From positions 1 through 34,296 of IMG/VR virus record IMGVR_UViG_3300033571_021075: a stretch of DNA of 34,296 nt. The stretch is one strand, 5' to 3'. Below, piece after piece: positions 7,422 to 19,000 of this stretch. The translations under genes were made by a program, and so were the position numbers. The notes beneath the pieces were generated by a model that worked only from the letters and a program-made list of their open reading frames with translations, searched no databases and was not told the origin of the DNA. Origin of the DNA: a virus. Each line of letters opens with the position of its first letter. The first letter of the stretch is position 1.

Positions 7422-9119
7422 ATGAGCGACCTACTGCCATACGACCAGATCAACACAACTAACGACCTTGCGATACAGATAAGCAGGCGAAAGAACGCGC
7501 TTGCCAGAGCCCTCCAAGCGCAGGCCGCCCTGCCTCAGGGCCAAAGGTCGGCTAAGCAACAGGAGCTCTGGCAGTCCTACGAGGACGCGGCTAATGAGCA
7601 CAAGCAGTTTATAGCCGAAGAGACCCTTCAACAGCCTGAAGTCAAAAGGCGCCAAGACGAAGCCGACGCTAAGCTTAAAGATGAAAAACAAAAGGCCGCC
7701 GACAAGCAGAAGAAGGCCGACGACGAGACCGCATTTGGCCAAGCTCAGACTAAGGCCAGACAGCAGATTGCCTTAGACAATAGGAAGCGGGCCCCGATAA
7801 AGAAGAGCTCTGAGCAGATGGCTATCGAGGCCGCTATCGATCGCTATGATCAAAGAGGCGGCAAGCAAGTGCCGTGGTATCAGTCATTGGCCGAGTTTAT
7901 AAATCCATATGGCATTGGCGCTGGTGTGGGAAGGAGCGCGGAAGAAATAAGGGCCGACATGGTGGCTAGGCGGCTCAGGAAAAAGTTCCCAACCGGAAAT
8001 CCGTTTGACGTCGAAATCACGCCGGGAGTCCGGCTTTCTGATGTGGACTCGATGAGGATGATGGCCACTCCTGAAGATGTTGAGACCTTCTCTCAGAGGC
8101 TTGGCATACCCCAGACGACGCCAGAACAGGGCGTGGCAAATAACCTCAACCCGGATGTGGACACTCAGGTTAGGTCTGCCACCGGGGCTACTGTCGATCC
8201 GATGGTACAAGCGGCCGAAACGAAGAGGAACACCGACGTATTTAAGCCGGGCACATTAAACGATTACGGCAAGTTCCGCATCGGCGTTAGGAATTGGGCC
8301 TCCCCCGTAGTTCAAGGCATTGGGACCGGCTGGGTGGTTAAAAATGTTTTTAGCAGTCCGACCCTAGAAGATAGGGTTGGATCTGCCCGTCCGTTCAAGG
8401 ACTCAGACAGGTCGCTTTTCATGGGCCCAATAGAGCTTAAGCGTCAGGAGCTCATAAAGACCGAGCTTGATACGGCCAACAAGGAAAGAACCAAGATGGA
8501 CGTCGAGACCTCGACCGCCCTTAAGAGGTGGTTCGGGCAAGACGCGGCCAACTACAAGCTCAGCTCACCCAAGTCTGTAATAGGAAGAATTACCAAGGAT
8601 GATAGCGCCGTAATGGACGGCGTTACCGAGGATGACGAAATCAAGGACGCTTTGCTTTCTGCATTTGAAGCAAAGCAGTCTGGCGATGATGAAGGCTCAT
8701 TGAAGGCGCTTGATGCCGTTAATTCCAGAATGGCGGCTTTGACCGGAGGCAAAAGGCTCACGGGTCCTGTCGTATTAGGCGGCGTAGGCGACGACACGTT
8801 TGGAGCCTCCGGGATGGCCTTTGCCATCCCCGGAAAGGGCGGGGACGCTAGGATAGTGTTTGTGCCTAAGTCTGGCGACAAGTTTGGCGGCCCGGTTTAC
8901 CTCAATGTTGTCGATCCTGATGTGATAAAGAAGACCCCTAAGGCCTTAGGCACGGGATGGAACGACAAAACCTACTTCGATAGCGTCTACAAGGGTCAGG
9001 AGGCCGCGGAGGCGTATGAAGACCAGCAAAAAATCGAGCGCGCCAAGCTTGCCGGAGGAGCAAGCGCCCCCGAAGGATACTACGTTCCGCCCAGCAGGCG
9101 CACCACCCCTAGCCGTTAA
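7422..9119 (+). CDS. Probable internal virion protein with coiled coil, 565 aa
   Basis: Unrecognised cysteine-free protein. Residues about 20-130 are a Lys/Glu/Ala/Gln-rich coiled coil (EVKRRQDEADAKLKDEKQKA and on). A middle region follows with PWYQSLAEFINPYGIGAG around residue 150. Further helices and a Gly-rich C-terminal domain (about 440-520) lead to a basic Pro/Ser/Arg tail. It sits among the presumed ejection proteins and is followed after two bases by the next gene. No enzyme motif is visible. An assembly or ejection role is inferred from position and composition only. Confidence 0.55.
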   Translation: MSDLLPYDQINTTNDLAIQISRRKNALARALQAQAALPQGQRSAKQQELWQSYEDAANEHKQFIAEETLQQPEVKRRQDEADAKLKDEKQKAADKQKKADDETAFGQAQTKARQQIALDNRKRAPIKKSSEQMAIEAAIDRYDQRGGKQVPWYQSLAEFINPYGIGAGVGRSAEEIRADMVARRLRKKFPTGNPFDVEITPGVRLSDVDSMRMMATPEDVETFSQRLGIPQTTPEQGVANNLNPDVDTQVRSATGATVDPMVQAAETKRNTDVFKPGTLNDYGKFRIGVRNWASPVVQGIGTGWVVKNVFSSPTLEDRVGSARPFKDSDRSLFMGPIELKRQELIKTELDTANKERTKMDVETSTALKRWFGQDAANYKLSSPKSVIGRITKDDSAVMDGVTEDDEIKDALLSAFEAKQSGDDEGSLKALDAVNSRMAALTGGKRLTGPVVLGGVGDDTFGASGMAFAIPGKGGDARIVFVPKSGDKFGGPVYLNVVDPDVIKKTPKALGTGWNDKTYFDSVYKGQEAAEAYEDQQKIERAKLAGGASAPEGYYVPPSRRTTPSR

Positions 9120-9121
9120 TA

Positions 9122-10036
9122 ATGGACCCGGAAGAAATAGCCGCCCTGATAAGCGCTTCGCCCCAGACGCAGGCGCCTTCCATACCTGCGTCCAGCGGAA
9201 ACATGCTGGAAGACTTCGAGATCGCGAAGTCTATGTACAAGGGGGACGAGGCGTCCGCCATGGGCGCCATCCTCCAGCGCGGAGACGGCTTCCAGCGGCA
9301 AAAGCTCAAGTACCAAGAAGAGCAAAAGAAGCTACGCACCGATCCTCGCTATGGCGCCCAGCAGTTCTACACGCAGATGGGTGACATGAATGGCGCGATA
9401 ACCATATCAAAGTCCGGCGGGTCGGCTCTTTTTGACATGGGTCAGGAGGTCGATTTCGGCAACTTTGGGGCCTTCGCCATGGCGCCAAAGGGTAACATAG
9501 AGGTCGACGACGGGCAGGGTGGCAGGATGCGCATACCTACCCGATGGGCGGCGGAGCAAAGGGGCATAGGCATAATCCCATTCACTAGCGGAGATGAGAA
9601 CGCTGACGCCTTCAGGGTCAGCCTCAATGACACCCAGCGCATAATGGGGCTCCTTGATAGGCTAGATACCCTGTATAGTGATAGCGGATACATAGGGTCC
9701 CTGTCTCCGACTGTCCGGGCCGCAGAAGCAAAAGCCATCGAGAGCCAGCTTGCCACCGGTATCCTGAAAGTCCTTAACGGGACAAAGAGCTTGGCCAGCG
9801 TCTCGGAGGGGGAAATGGAAATGATCATGGGAAGCATTCCCCAAGCCGCGTCTACCTTCTTCACCAACCTGAGGGGCAATGAGAACGTAAAGCTGAACAA
9901 GCTCCGCAACGATTTGACCAACGTTATCTTCAGGGCGGCCGACCAGAATGGAATTGCTTTGATACCCATGAAGAGACAGGCTCCGGCCACGCGTGAGGGA
10001 GGGAAAACCCCTACCCCTAGCGGAGTCACTTTCTAA
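9122..10036 (+). CDS. Probable internal virion protein, 304 aa
   Basis: Unrecognised cysteine-free protein immediately before the giant gene. The N-terminus is short and disordered (Ala/Ser/Pro/Gln), then a charged helix (FQRQKLKYQEEQKKL, about 58-72), a beta-rich middle, and a helical C-terminus. The stretch from about 195 to 285 reads SLSPTVRAAEAKAIESQLAT, then ILKVLNGTKSLASVSEGEME and further helices to RAADQNGI. That layout, a ladder of helices around a conserved Gly/Ser hinge, recurs in proteins beside large phage internal proteins, though I cannot name the family. The stop overlaps the giant gene's start as TAATG, implying coupled synthesis and possibly a partner role. Confidence 0.5.
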   Translation: MDPEEIAALISASPQTQAPSIPASSGNMLEDFEIAKSMYKGDEASAMGAILQRGDGFQRQKLKYQEEQKKLRTDPRYGAQQFYTQMGDMNGAITISKSGGSALFDMGQEVDFGNFGAFAMAPKGNIEVDDGQGGRMRIPTRWAAEQRGIGIIPFTSGDENADAFRVSLNDTQRIMGLLDRLDTLYSDSGYIGSLSPTVRAAEAKAIESQLATGILKVLNGTKSLASVSEGEMEMIMGSIPQAASTFFTNLRGNENVKLNKLRNDLTNVIFRAADQNGIALIPMKRQAPATREGGKTPTPSGVTF

Positions 10037-13000
10037 TGGAACAGCCTACCTCTCCGGAGCCCCAGAATAACGAAGCTAACGCAGATCTAGACGTACAGAA
10101 GACGCGAGATCTGATAGCCAGCCTCAGCGCTGGAGGGGTAAGCGTCGCGCCTGCGCCTTCGTTCAACTTCGAGGCGGAGCAAGCACAGCAGGAGCCTGTG
10201 GCTAATGGCCAGATGACCGGCAAGGACTACTACGAGTTCTTCCAGCAGAACAGGTCCGCTAGGTTTACGCACGACGAGCAGGGCAGGCAGGCGTTTAGGA
10301 TGATGAGCGAGTACTTGGATACTCGCAAGGTGGACATTATAAAGGCCGCCGAAGGCGCGCTTGGCCAGATGACTGAAGAGCTCGGAGGGCTTGCTGACGC
10401 CCCACTTCGTCCTGACAAGCTCGCGGCCAGCACGGCTGAAGCCGCCGCCAAGGGCATCAGGGACATGTATGGCATCTTTGCCCAATCCGAAGACCCGGGT
10501 AGTCCCTTCTTCAAGCTGAAGAGCTGGATGATGCGGGTGGCCGGCATTGACGACGGGGATATTGACTCGCAGATGAGGCACTTCCACGAGGCCCGCGAGC
10601 ACAACAATAAGTCGTATGAGTACATGGAGGGTAAGGGCACCATTGTCGGCGATCTTTTGCCAGAAGGATACAGGGAGATGTTCAACAAGCTGGTGGACCC
10701 TAAGTTCGCCAACGCGCTTTCTTACGCAGTCCTTGATATCCCTGAGATAATACTTTCCAGCGGCATGTCTACGCCGGCCAGCGCCGCTAGGCTTGCCGCC
10801 ATGGCCGCCCCGAAGGCCGCCGCCAAGTCCGGAGCTTTTGCCGCTTGGTCTGCTAGGTCCGCAGAGCGACTGAGCAACTACGCCGCTATCGCCACGGGCA
10901 AGGCGCTTGAAACGACCGGCAATGTCGTAAAGGCGCCTTTCAAGGCCATATACGGAACTAGCCAAGCCGCGGCCCAGCTTGGAGGCGACTTTGCGGGGAA
11001 CGCCGTGCGCAACATGGCTACCGCAGAAGTGATCGAAGCCGGAGCAGAAATTGTTGGATCTACTGTCAGGCATCCCGCCATGGGCTTCCTGCGTAGCTTT
11101 GGATTGGAAGCATTCGGAGAGCTGGCTCAGGTTGCCGGAGCCGACATAGTCGACCGAGCTCTCGGCAAGGTTAACGTCAAGATGGACGTCCTTGGCGCTA
11201 CCACCCTTGAAAGGCTTGCCGCCGGAACCGCGAAAGGCGCCGATACCATGTCCCGCGAGGCACAGCTTCTCGCCAAAGGATTGAACGCGTCGATAGGATG
11301 GGCTCCTAGCATGTCTGGACAGGCCCTGAGGACGATGTTCAGGGACGGCATAATAGGCGCAGGGCTCGGATACGCTAACTCGCGTGAAGAGGGCGCAGGC
11401 GCGGGCCTTGGAATGGGTATCGGATGGGGTGGCCTCTCCGGAACTGTCCGACATGTCCACGCCTATACCAACTACACCCACCAAGACCAGAGGGTCGTAG
11501 ATAACTTCAAGCAGTTTGTCGTTCCTAGCTTTGCTAGGCTTCATGGCGTCACCGCGGGGGAGATGGCTAGGCGCTTCTCGGATCACGTTCAGTCGTTCGG
11601 AGACCTCAGGACTTCGGCGATAGAAATGTCGCACTTATCCACCCTGATCGCCCATGAGACCGGGCTTCATGGCGACGGAAATGTGATGTTCTATTTTGGA
11701 AATAGCGCGGCCGAGTTCGACAAGGTGTTAATCGAGTCGAACATAAAGCCTGAACACTTCACGAGGCTTAGGGAGGAATTCAGCAACCTTGGGAACAACC
11801 CTGCCATGTTCTCGGACGTAGAGCTTACGCCCGGCAACGTCAAGAAACTGATAGCCATAAACTCTGACGCCTACAGGCCTACTTCCGGAAGGCACGAGAT
11901 AGCGCACATGCTCTTCAGGTCCGTCGCAGAGGCTAATGGAGACATGGATAACATATCCATTCCGGATCCTGTAACCGGACAGCCTAAGCACCACGGAAAG
12001 ACCTTTAGCCCTAGGTATCTTTCTACCATATTCGGCGCATCCAAAGACTTGGGCGTCATGCCTGACGTTGCGTGGGAGTCCGTCATACAGCATTACAGCG
12101 CCCTTCAGGCCTATCAGCACTTCGCCTCGAAGAAGGACCCGAACGCCAATGCTCTCGCCCAACAATACGGATCCTTAAACAAGAACTTGGTCACGGAGTT
12201 TAGGCATCTTTATAGCACGGGAACACTAGACCTCAGGGGCAACTTGGACCACGTCGCGCTCGTCAAGACCTTGACTAAGGCCGCCGAAGAAGCGTTCGCC
12301 TATTATCATGCGGCCACGAGCAACGTGTTCCCCGTGGATAAGTACGTCAAGGATCCGGTTCACCGGAATATGCTCAGGGCTTGGGCTGAGAACAGGGCCG
12401 CCGCCAACAACAGCCGTATCATATCAGACCTAGAGCTGGCAGGCGTCGAGATCAGGGGCAAGCTGACCAACAAGGATGGAAGCATCAAACTTTTCGACGA
12501 CGAAGGCAACCCGGCCATCGAGACCTCCGCCTACGATGACGGGAAGGTCATCCGACTCAAGGCCATGGATACGTGGATCGAGTCCATCATTAAGTCCGCT
12601 TACACTCGCGGCGAGGTCAGCGTAAGCACCCTTGATCCCCTCAGGCAGGAAGCTTTGGCCAAGACGTCCGGAAAAGAGCACCTGTTCAATGCCGTCGCCG
12701 GCGGAGGCATGAGGCTTAAGCCCAAGAAAGAGCTCGACGAGCTGGCCACAGTTCAGTCGCAGAAGATACTTGGAAGCATATCTCAGCTCCCTGAAGGCAT
12801 TAGGCCTTTAATTCAGGAAGGTAGCGACGGAACCAAGCGCATCCTCCTCGAGCAGATCAACAACGACGGCCTAGAGGCCATACGCAAGTCTGGCGCGTTT
12901 ACGGACAGGGAGTTCAATGAGCTGGCCGGGATGGTCCATATAGCCCGCCAAGGGGCGCAGGGGAACCCCGTGTTCAACGTGATGAATTGCACTCTGCTTG

Positions 13001-16000
13001 GAGCCACGCATCAGATCCGACGCGGTGCGGCCGTGTTCAGGCTGACCGGGGAAGACGTGCCTGTCACCTACAGGACGTTCGTGCCCCTGAGCGTAGAAGT
13101 ATACTTCAAGGACAAGGACAAGGATGGCAACCCACTCAGGACCCCTCAGGGCGGAGTTGTCGTCCACTCTCTGGACGTTGCCGCCGAGAACCGAAGGCTG
13201 ACGAAGATGTTCAAGCGCGGAGACGTCCAGCAACTCTGGGGAGGAAACTTCGACGACTTCGTAAAGAGCTATCAGGACTACGTCATCAATCAGTCCGGAC
13301 TTAACGGGCCTAGGGTTCCTACTGCCGAGCTGTTCAGGCCGCGCTTCGGCGCCGACGCCGAGCGAGTCAGGGACATAATGTACGAGACCTTCGGCGGACG
13401 TAAACCCAAGGACGCCTCGTTCATCAACACTCCGGCCAACGGATACCTTGGCGGAGCCGACGACCCCAACAGGCCGTTCTACAGCATGAGGTTCGACACC
13501 ATGTCGGACACCCGCATGCACCCCACTTCTTGGAACGCGCGCTCTAGGCTTCCCTTGTTCCCGTACGTCCCTTCCGCCTACGAAGGGATCACGCGCAACA
13601 TGATGTTCTCCGGCTTCGAGAAGCTTCCTCTGGCCGGAGGCATGAGCTTCCTGCGCAACAGGAACGGGTTTGAGATCTATCAGGGAGAAAAGGGATACAA
13701 CCTTTTCGATATGTTCGGCATCAAGGTCGGAACCTACAGGTCTGTAAAGAACGCCATAGATAAGGCCAACAAAGAGGTCGCCAACTACGACGAGGCGGAT
13801 CTTCAGCCGGCGCAGGAGGGGCATACTGTCGTCGTAAATGGGCGCGAGGAAGAGCTCCTGTTCCCCTCCACGCCCGCATTTATGGTCAGGGGCCTTCACC
13901 AAAGGTCTCAGCGCATACTTCATTCCGGAAACTCCGGACCCTTGAAAAGCTTCAGCTCTGAATTGCTTTCTGCCATATCGGCCAGCGAAGTAAGAGTGAA
14001 CGCCCAAGGCCAGATGACCGATAAGGCCGGAAACGTCGTTAATGAAGTTGAGTGGGCCGCCAAGGGGATAACGGCTAAAATAGAAGACGTAGCTCCGGGT
14101 AGCGGCTTTGATGATGCTGTCCGCATTGGCGTCGGTAAGTCCACCCTTACTACGGGAATAGATGCCTTGCCCGCGGCCAATGAAGCAGTCAGGTTCTCTC
14201 CATCTTGGATCAGGTCATTGCACGGACTCCCCGGCGGGATTGCTCTGGCTGACAGGCAGATGGCCATTAGGGTGGCCGTATCTGAGCGCATAGCTAAGAA
14301 TTTCAGGGAAGGAAAAATCCCGATGCCATCCTCAAACGGCAGGGCGACTTCGTTTAATTTCATACAGATAGCAGACGCGATGGACGAAGGGTCTGCAAAC
14401 TTTGCCGAGGTCGAGGCTCTTTTTGACTCGATGGTCAAAGGCCAGAAGGCCGACATAACCGAAAACTTAGTCGACAGGATAGAGGGCCTGCTTGGTCTTA
14501 AGTCCGCAAATGGCGCTAGCGTACTTCCGTTCGTCGCAAGAGGCGACAACTCAAACGCGTTAAGCAACGTCATGGGGCACTCCGCTTACGGGGTTGAGGT
14601 TACTCCTTCCCTCATTGCCTCCGGGATGGCGCCGTCTCAATTTTCAGGACCGGCGTTGGCCGAAATCGCAAAGCAACACTCATTGCAATCTGGAGAGCCC
14701 ATCAAGCCTTGGGTTTATAAAGCCAAAGATAAGGCCGAATACGACGCGTTGATACAGGCCGGAGGGTCGGCCAATGAATGGATCACGCATCATGAGTCTA
14801 TAACGCCCGGATTTACCGATGCGTACCAGACATTGATGGACTCCGTGCAGAAAAGCGGAAAGAAGCCGCTGAGCATGAGGCTGGTAAATCCTGTAGCGAG
14901 GGCGCACGTTGAAGCATTTGTAAAGAGCGCGAAGGTCGCGGCCAGCAAGGATGGCCCATACAGGAAGTCTGCTATCGGTCAGTTTGACCCGTCGACCGGA
15001 AAGATGGTCAGGGAGCAGGGTAGGCGACAGGCCGCGCTGTTTACTGTCCTTGCCGACATAGACGATCCCTACATGCGAAACGTCATGTCTCAGGAGTCGA
15101 TCTTCAATGCCATTTCAGTAGCCGCGGATCAGGCTAATTACACAGGCCCGAACGCCGCTAAGGATAGGGCTAATGACATGGCCGTGCTTCAGTTCCTGAT
15201 CCACAGCATACAGCATAAGGACAATAGGTATCACCACGAGATCAAAACCACATCCGAAAGGACTGTCGGAGTAAGAGGCCTAAGAGAGCTTACCGGCGGA
15301 AGCGTTCCGGCTAACTCGAAGTATTCCATATATAGCACGGCTCCTTCTTTATCTCACCCCGACATATCGTCGAATGCCTCGAATGTCTCGCTGGCGATAA
15401 TGAACAACGTGAACCATCATACTCCTGATAGGTTTGCGCGCGTAATGTCCACCAAGGGGTCCTTGCTCAAAGGAGGAATGCTAACGCTCCTGAATGGAGA
15501 TCTGGGAAGCATGGCCCACATGGGCAGAAAAGCTCTAGATATTTCCTACATAGTTAGCACCGCCGACGAGAGCCTTCTCTTGGCGAACCAAAAGGTAGGC
15601 AAGAACTCCATTCATCCCACTAAGAATATGGGATTGATGGATGGGGCTCAAATCCCCGGCGATACCTACTACAATCCCGGCAACAGGTCTATCAGTCCTG
15701 CGGCCCTTGCGTTCGCGATGAAGACCAAGAACTCGGCAGGCATGCCGAACATGGTAAAAGCCTCTAGGGAGGCGGCAGTAGGATACCTGAGCAGGTACAT
15801 GTCCAAGAGGGACGTTAATGCCACCCTAGACACTTTTGTTCCCGTGCTAACCCGAGAGCTGTTCAGCTCTTCCTCCAACCCGTCCTTTGATCCGCAGGGA
15901 GTCATGGCGCCCATCATGGCTAGGCTGACGGCGCATCTCGACGGGCTGGTGCCGGAGGAGAAAGTTCAGTTCGCCGAAGACGTAATACTTGGAATAGCGC

Positions 16001-19000
16001 TGGGAGAGTCTGCCTTGACTCCGGGAAGGCCGGCCAACATGGGCAAGTATAATGCTAGGCCGGGAATGGCGTCGGGATATCCTGACAGGCTTGGAAGGGA
16101 TATGGAGCGAGTTGATGCCGTGTCCGGAATGTCGATGATACTTCAGGCCATTCAGCATTCTGAGCTCGTCGACAAAGACTCAAGGTACGTCACTAGGACC
16201 GCCGAAAAGTGGACGGGCTTCAGCAAGAGGGCCGCCGAGTTCCTTAGGAGTGGAACAATAGAGCTCAGGGCAAAGGTCATCGCAAACGTCAATGATAGCT
16301 TCGGGTCTACTAATTTCATGCTCGCGGGGCGGCAGGCCATCGAGCGCCTAGACTTTGACAGGCGAGATCTAATGCGTGACTTGGGCCTTCTCGGGAAGGC
16401 TAAGGATTTCTTCGGCAACGAGTTTGATTACCTCGAAATATCGGATAGCAGGTCTCACCTTCGCATGGACAAGTTCGGCGGGCGCGTAGCCATGATTGCC
16501 GCCAATGGGATGACTGACCCGGAAGGACACATCAAGGCCGCCGTAGCAGAAGTCGCGTCTGGAGTGTTTGACGGGCCTTGGACCGAGGCCCTGATGGATC
16601 ATGCCAACAGGCAAGGCCTCAGACTGAAAGACATATTTAACCACGACGAGCTGTTCGGGCTGTATCCGGGCATGGGAGAGACCCAGATAACCTTTGAGAA
16701 CGGAACCTTTGGAGCCGGGTACTACGGGTCTGGCGGCTTTGGCAAGATAGCATTGGACGTGTCCCTATTGCTCAGGGATGAGCTGGCGGAATACGACGCT
16801 ACTGACGGCATCAAGAGTGAGTTCGCCGGTCAGTTCATAGACTACAAGGGCAAGGGCGGCCTTACTTACGAGGAGAACCTCAGGAGGGTCATCATCCACG
16901 AAATCCAGCACATGATCTATCACGCCGAGGGGTGGGCTGAGATCTGGGATTGGAGCCTGACCGACAGCGAGACCGGCAAGTTTGATGCCCGAGACATGAT
17001 ATTCTCAGGGCCGGCCGCGCTAACTAAGATCGAGAAAATGCTTGGTGGATCAGAGGACACGCCTGTCGTGGACTCCTTCGGCTCGGACATTGACGAAGCC
17101 TTTGTTCTCAAGGTGGGCCACATGCAACATGAGACCAGCCGAATACTTAGCTTCGACAGGAAGAATAAGACCATAAGGCAGGCGGATGAGGCTACGGCTA
17201 CGGCCGCCATAGAGCGCATCATCCACGCCCCTTTGGCGCAAAAGATGATGAGGAATGTCATACCTGAGACCATTAGGTGGACTCAGGCCTTAGATGGAAC
17301 CTATCACATGCTTGCCAGCGCGCTCGCGAGCAAAAAGTCCTCCATGGATCCGGCTGTGTATAACAGCGCCATGGCTAAGTTGAATGACTCTAACGCCGCC
17401 GTATCCCTGATCTCTACTAAGGTCAGGATGCTTGAGTCGCAAATAAAGGCAGGCCAAGCCGACCCTAAGGTCGCATCGCTGTCCCTTTTGCGTGAGATCG
17501 AGGACAACCGCAGGTTCTTGTCCATAGAGGATCCGTCTTGGTCCACGCTGTTCGACAGCTTGGCTCCCAGCGTACAGCACAACCTGAGGACTATGTCCTT
17601 CAGGGGTCAGTCCCAGCTCTGGGCCCAGCTCCTTGAAGCTCATGAAGACCTTGGCGCGCGCGGAGGAAAGATGCCGGGCAATTGGGCCCAATGGCACATG
17701 GTCAAGATAGCTAACGCCATGGGAAGCATGATGTACCATGCTCAGCCTGACGAGATAACCGCAAGGGTCACGGAAGGAAGGGCGAAGATGACCACCAAGG
17801 AGCTCGCCGCTAGTCCTCGGTTCATACCGGCTCCCGACAGGGATCTGGCCATGTTCTATCAGGTCGGCAAGTACATAGGTCAGGTCGCGGACAAACCGAA
17901 CCTCGCCATTCCGTTTGACGACAGCCTGTTCATGATCGGCGGAGCGAAGGGCTCCGAAGCATTTACCTCCGAGCTTCTTGCCGGAGGAACCCCTAACGCT
18001 TTCAGGCTTGGGATGAGGATGATGTCGAGGGCGGCCCTGCTTTCACATTACGTGACCATCAGGGAGGTCGGCAATGCGTTGCACCACGTCTCCTACTCTA
18101 GCAGGGGCTGGCGCATCGGCGCCGACGGAAAGCCGGAGTTCGTCTTCTCTATCGGAAACCTGAGGGGGGCTGAAGGATGGGCAGGTGATCTCAGGAGCAA
18201 GAACATGAACGTAAGCGACATGGTCAATAAGGCCGTGGATCTTTACCGGGAGTTCCCGATGGACCAGCTTCCGCAAGGAAGGAACATGGACATGGCCAGC
18301 ATAGACTCAAAGGTCGCCGAGTCCGCCGCGTTCCATCAGGTTAATCCGAAGACTACCGAGACCCAAAACGCTCTGGTGGACCTCATAAAGTCCAACAGGT
18401 TCATCAACACCCCGGAGTCCGGATCAAGGATGAACTTCTCGAATGGCTTCGCGCTTCTGGCCGGCCTGTCGAAGGACGGAATTTCCGTAGGAATAGAAGA
18501 TCTGGCCAAGGCCATGGGCGCCACCATTCAGGTAGACAGCATGGTGACGATGCAGAGCCCCGTGCTCAATGCCATCCACGCCGGAGCCGTGCCCCTCGTG
18601 ATGACCGGAGGAGGCATCGTCGAAGCATTCAGGATGGCCGGCGTCGACAGCGACGGCATAGCCATGGCCAAGCTTGCCGAGATAGACAAGAACTTCGCCG
18701 GCATATCCATGTCAGCCGGAGAGCTTGCTGAGATAGTTGCCGTCATGCACGACGTTCCGTTTGAGAGCGTCATGCAGGCTCCCCTTGGAGCGAAAAACAT
18801 ACTGTTGGGCTTGGCTAACGCCGATGAGAACTTCGTCGGCAAGGTGAGGACCGCGCAAAGCAAGGCCGGACCTAGCTCTTCGCTAAGGGCTAAAATGTCG
18901 CTGTTCATCAATGAGGTGATATCCAAGGGCGAAAACACCAGCTCGAAGCCGTTGAGGTCCGTAGTGAACGCCGCCACTTTGAGCTCTCCGGGTTCTGGCA

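Noticed and set aside
10087-11634. 515-aa reading frame on the minus strand inside the giant gene
   Set aside because: Shadow created by the GC-rich codon pattern of the + strand; protein is low-complexity-like, and the + strand frame has clear motifs here.
12871-14007. 378-aa minus-strand frame inside the giant gene
   Set aside because: Same artefact; no start signal, no motif and no operon partner on that strand.
14125-14145. Walker A-like IGVGKST in the giant protein
   Set aside because: The first glycine of GxxxxGK[ST] is missing and no Walker B partner is apparent nearby.
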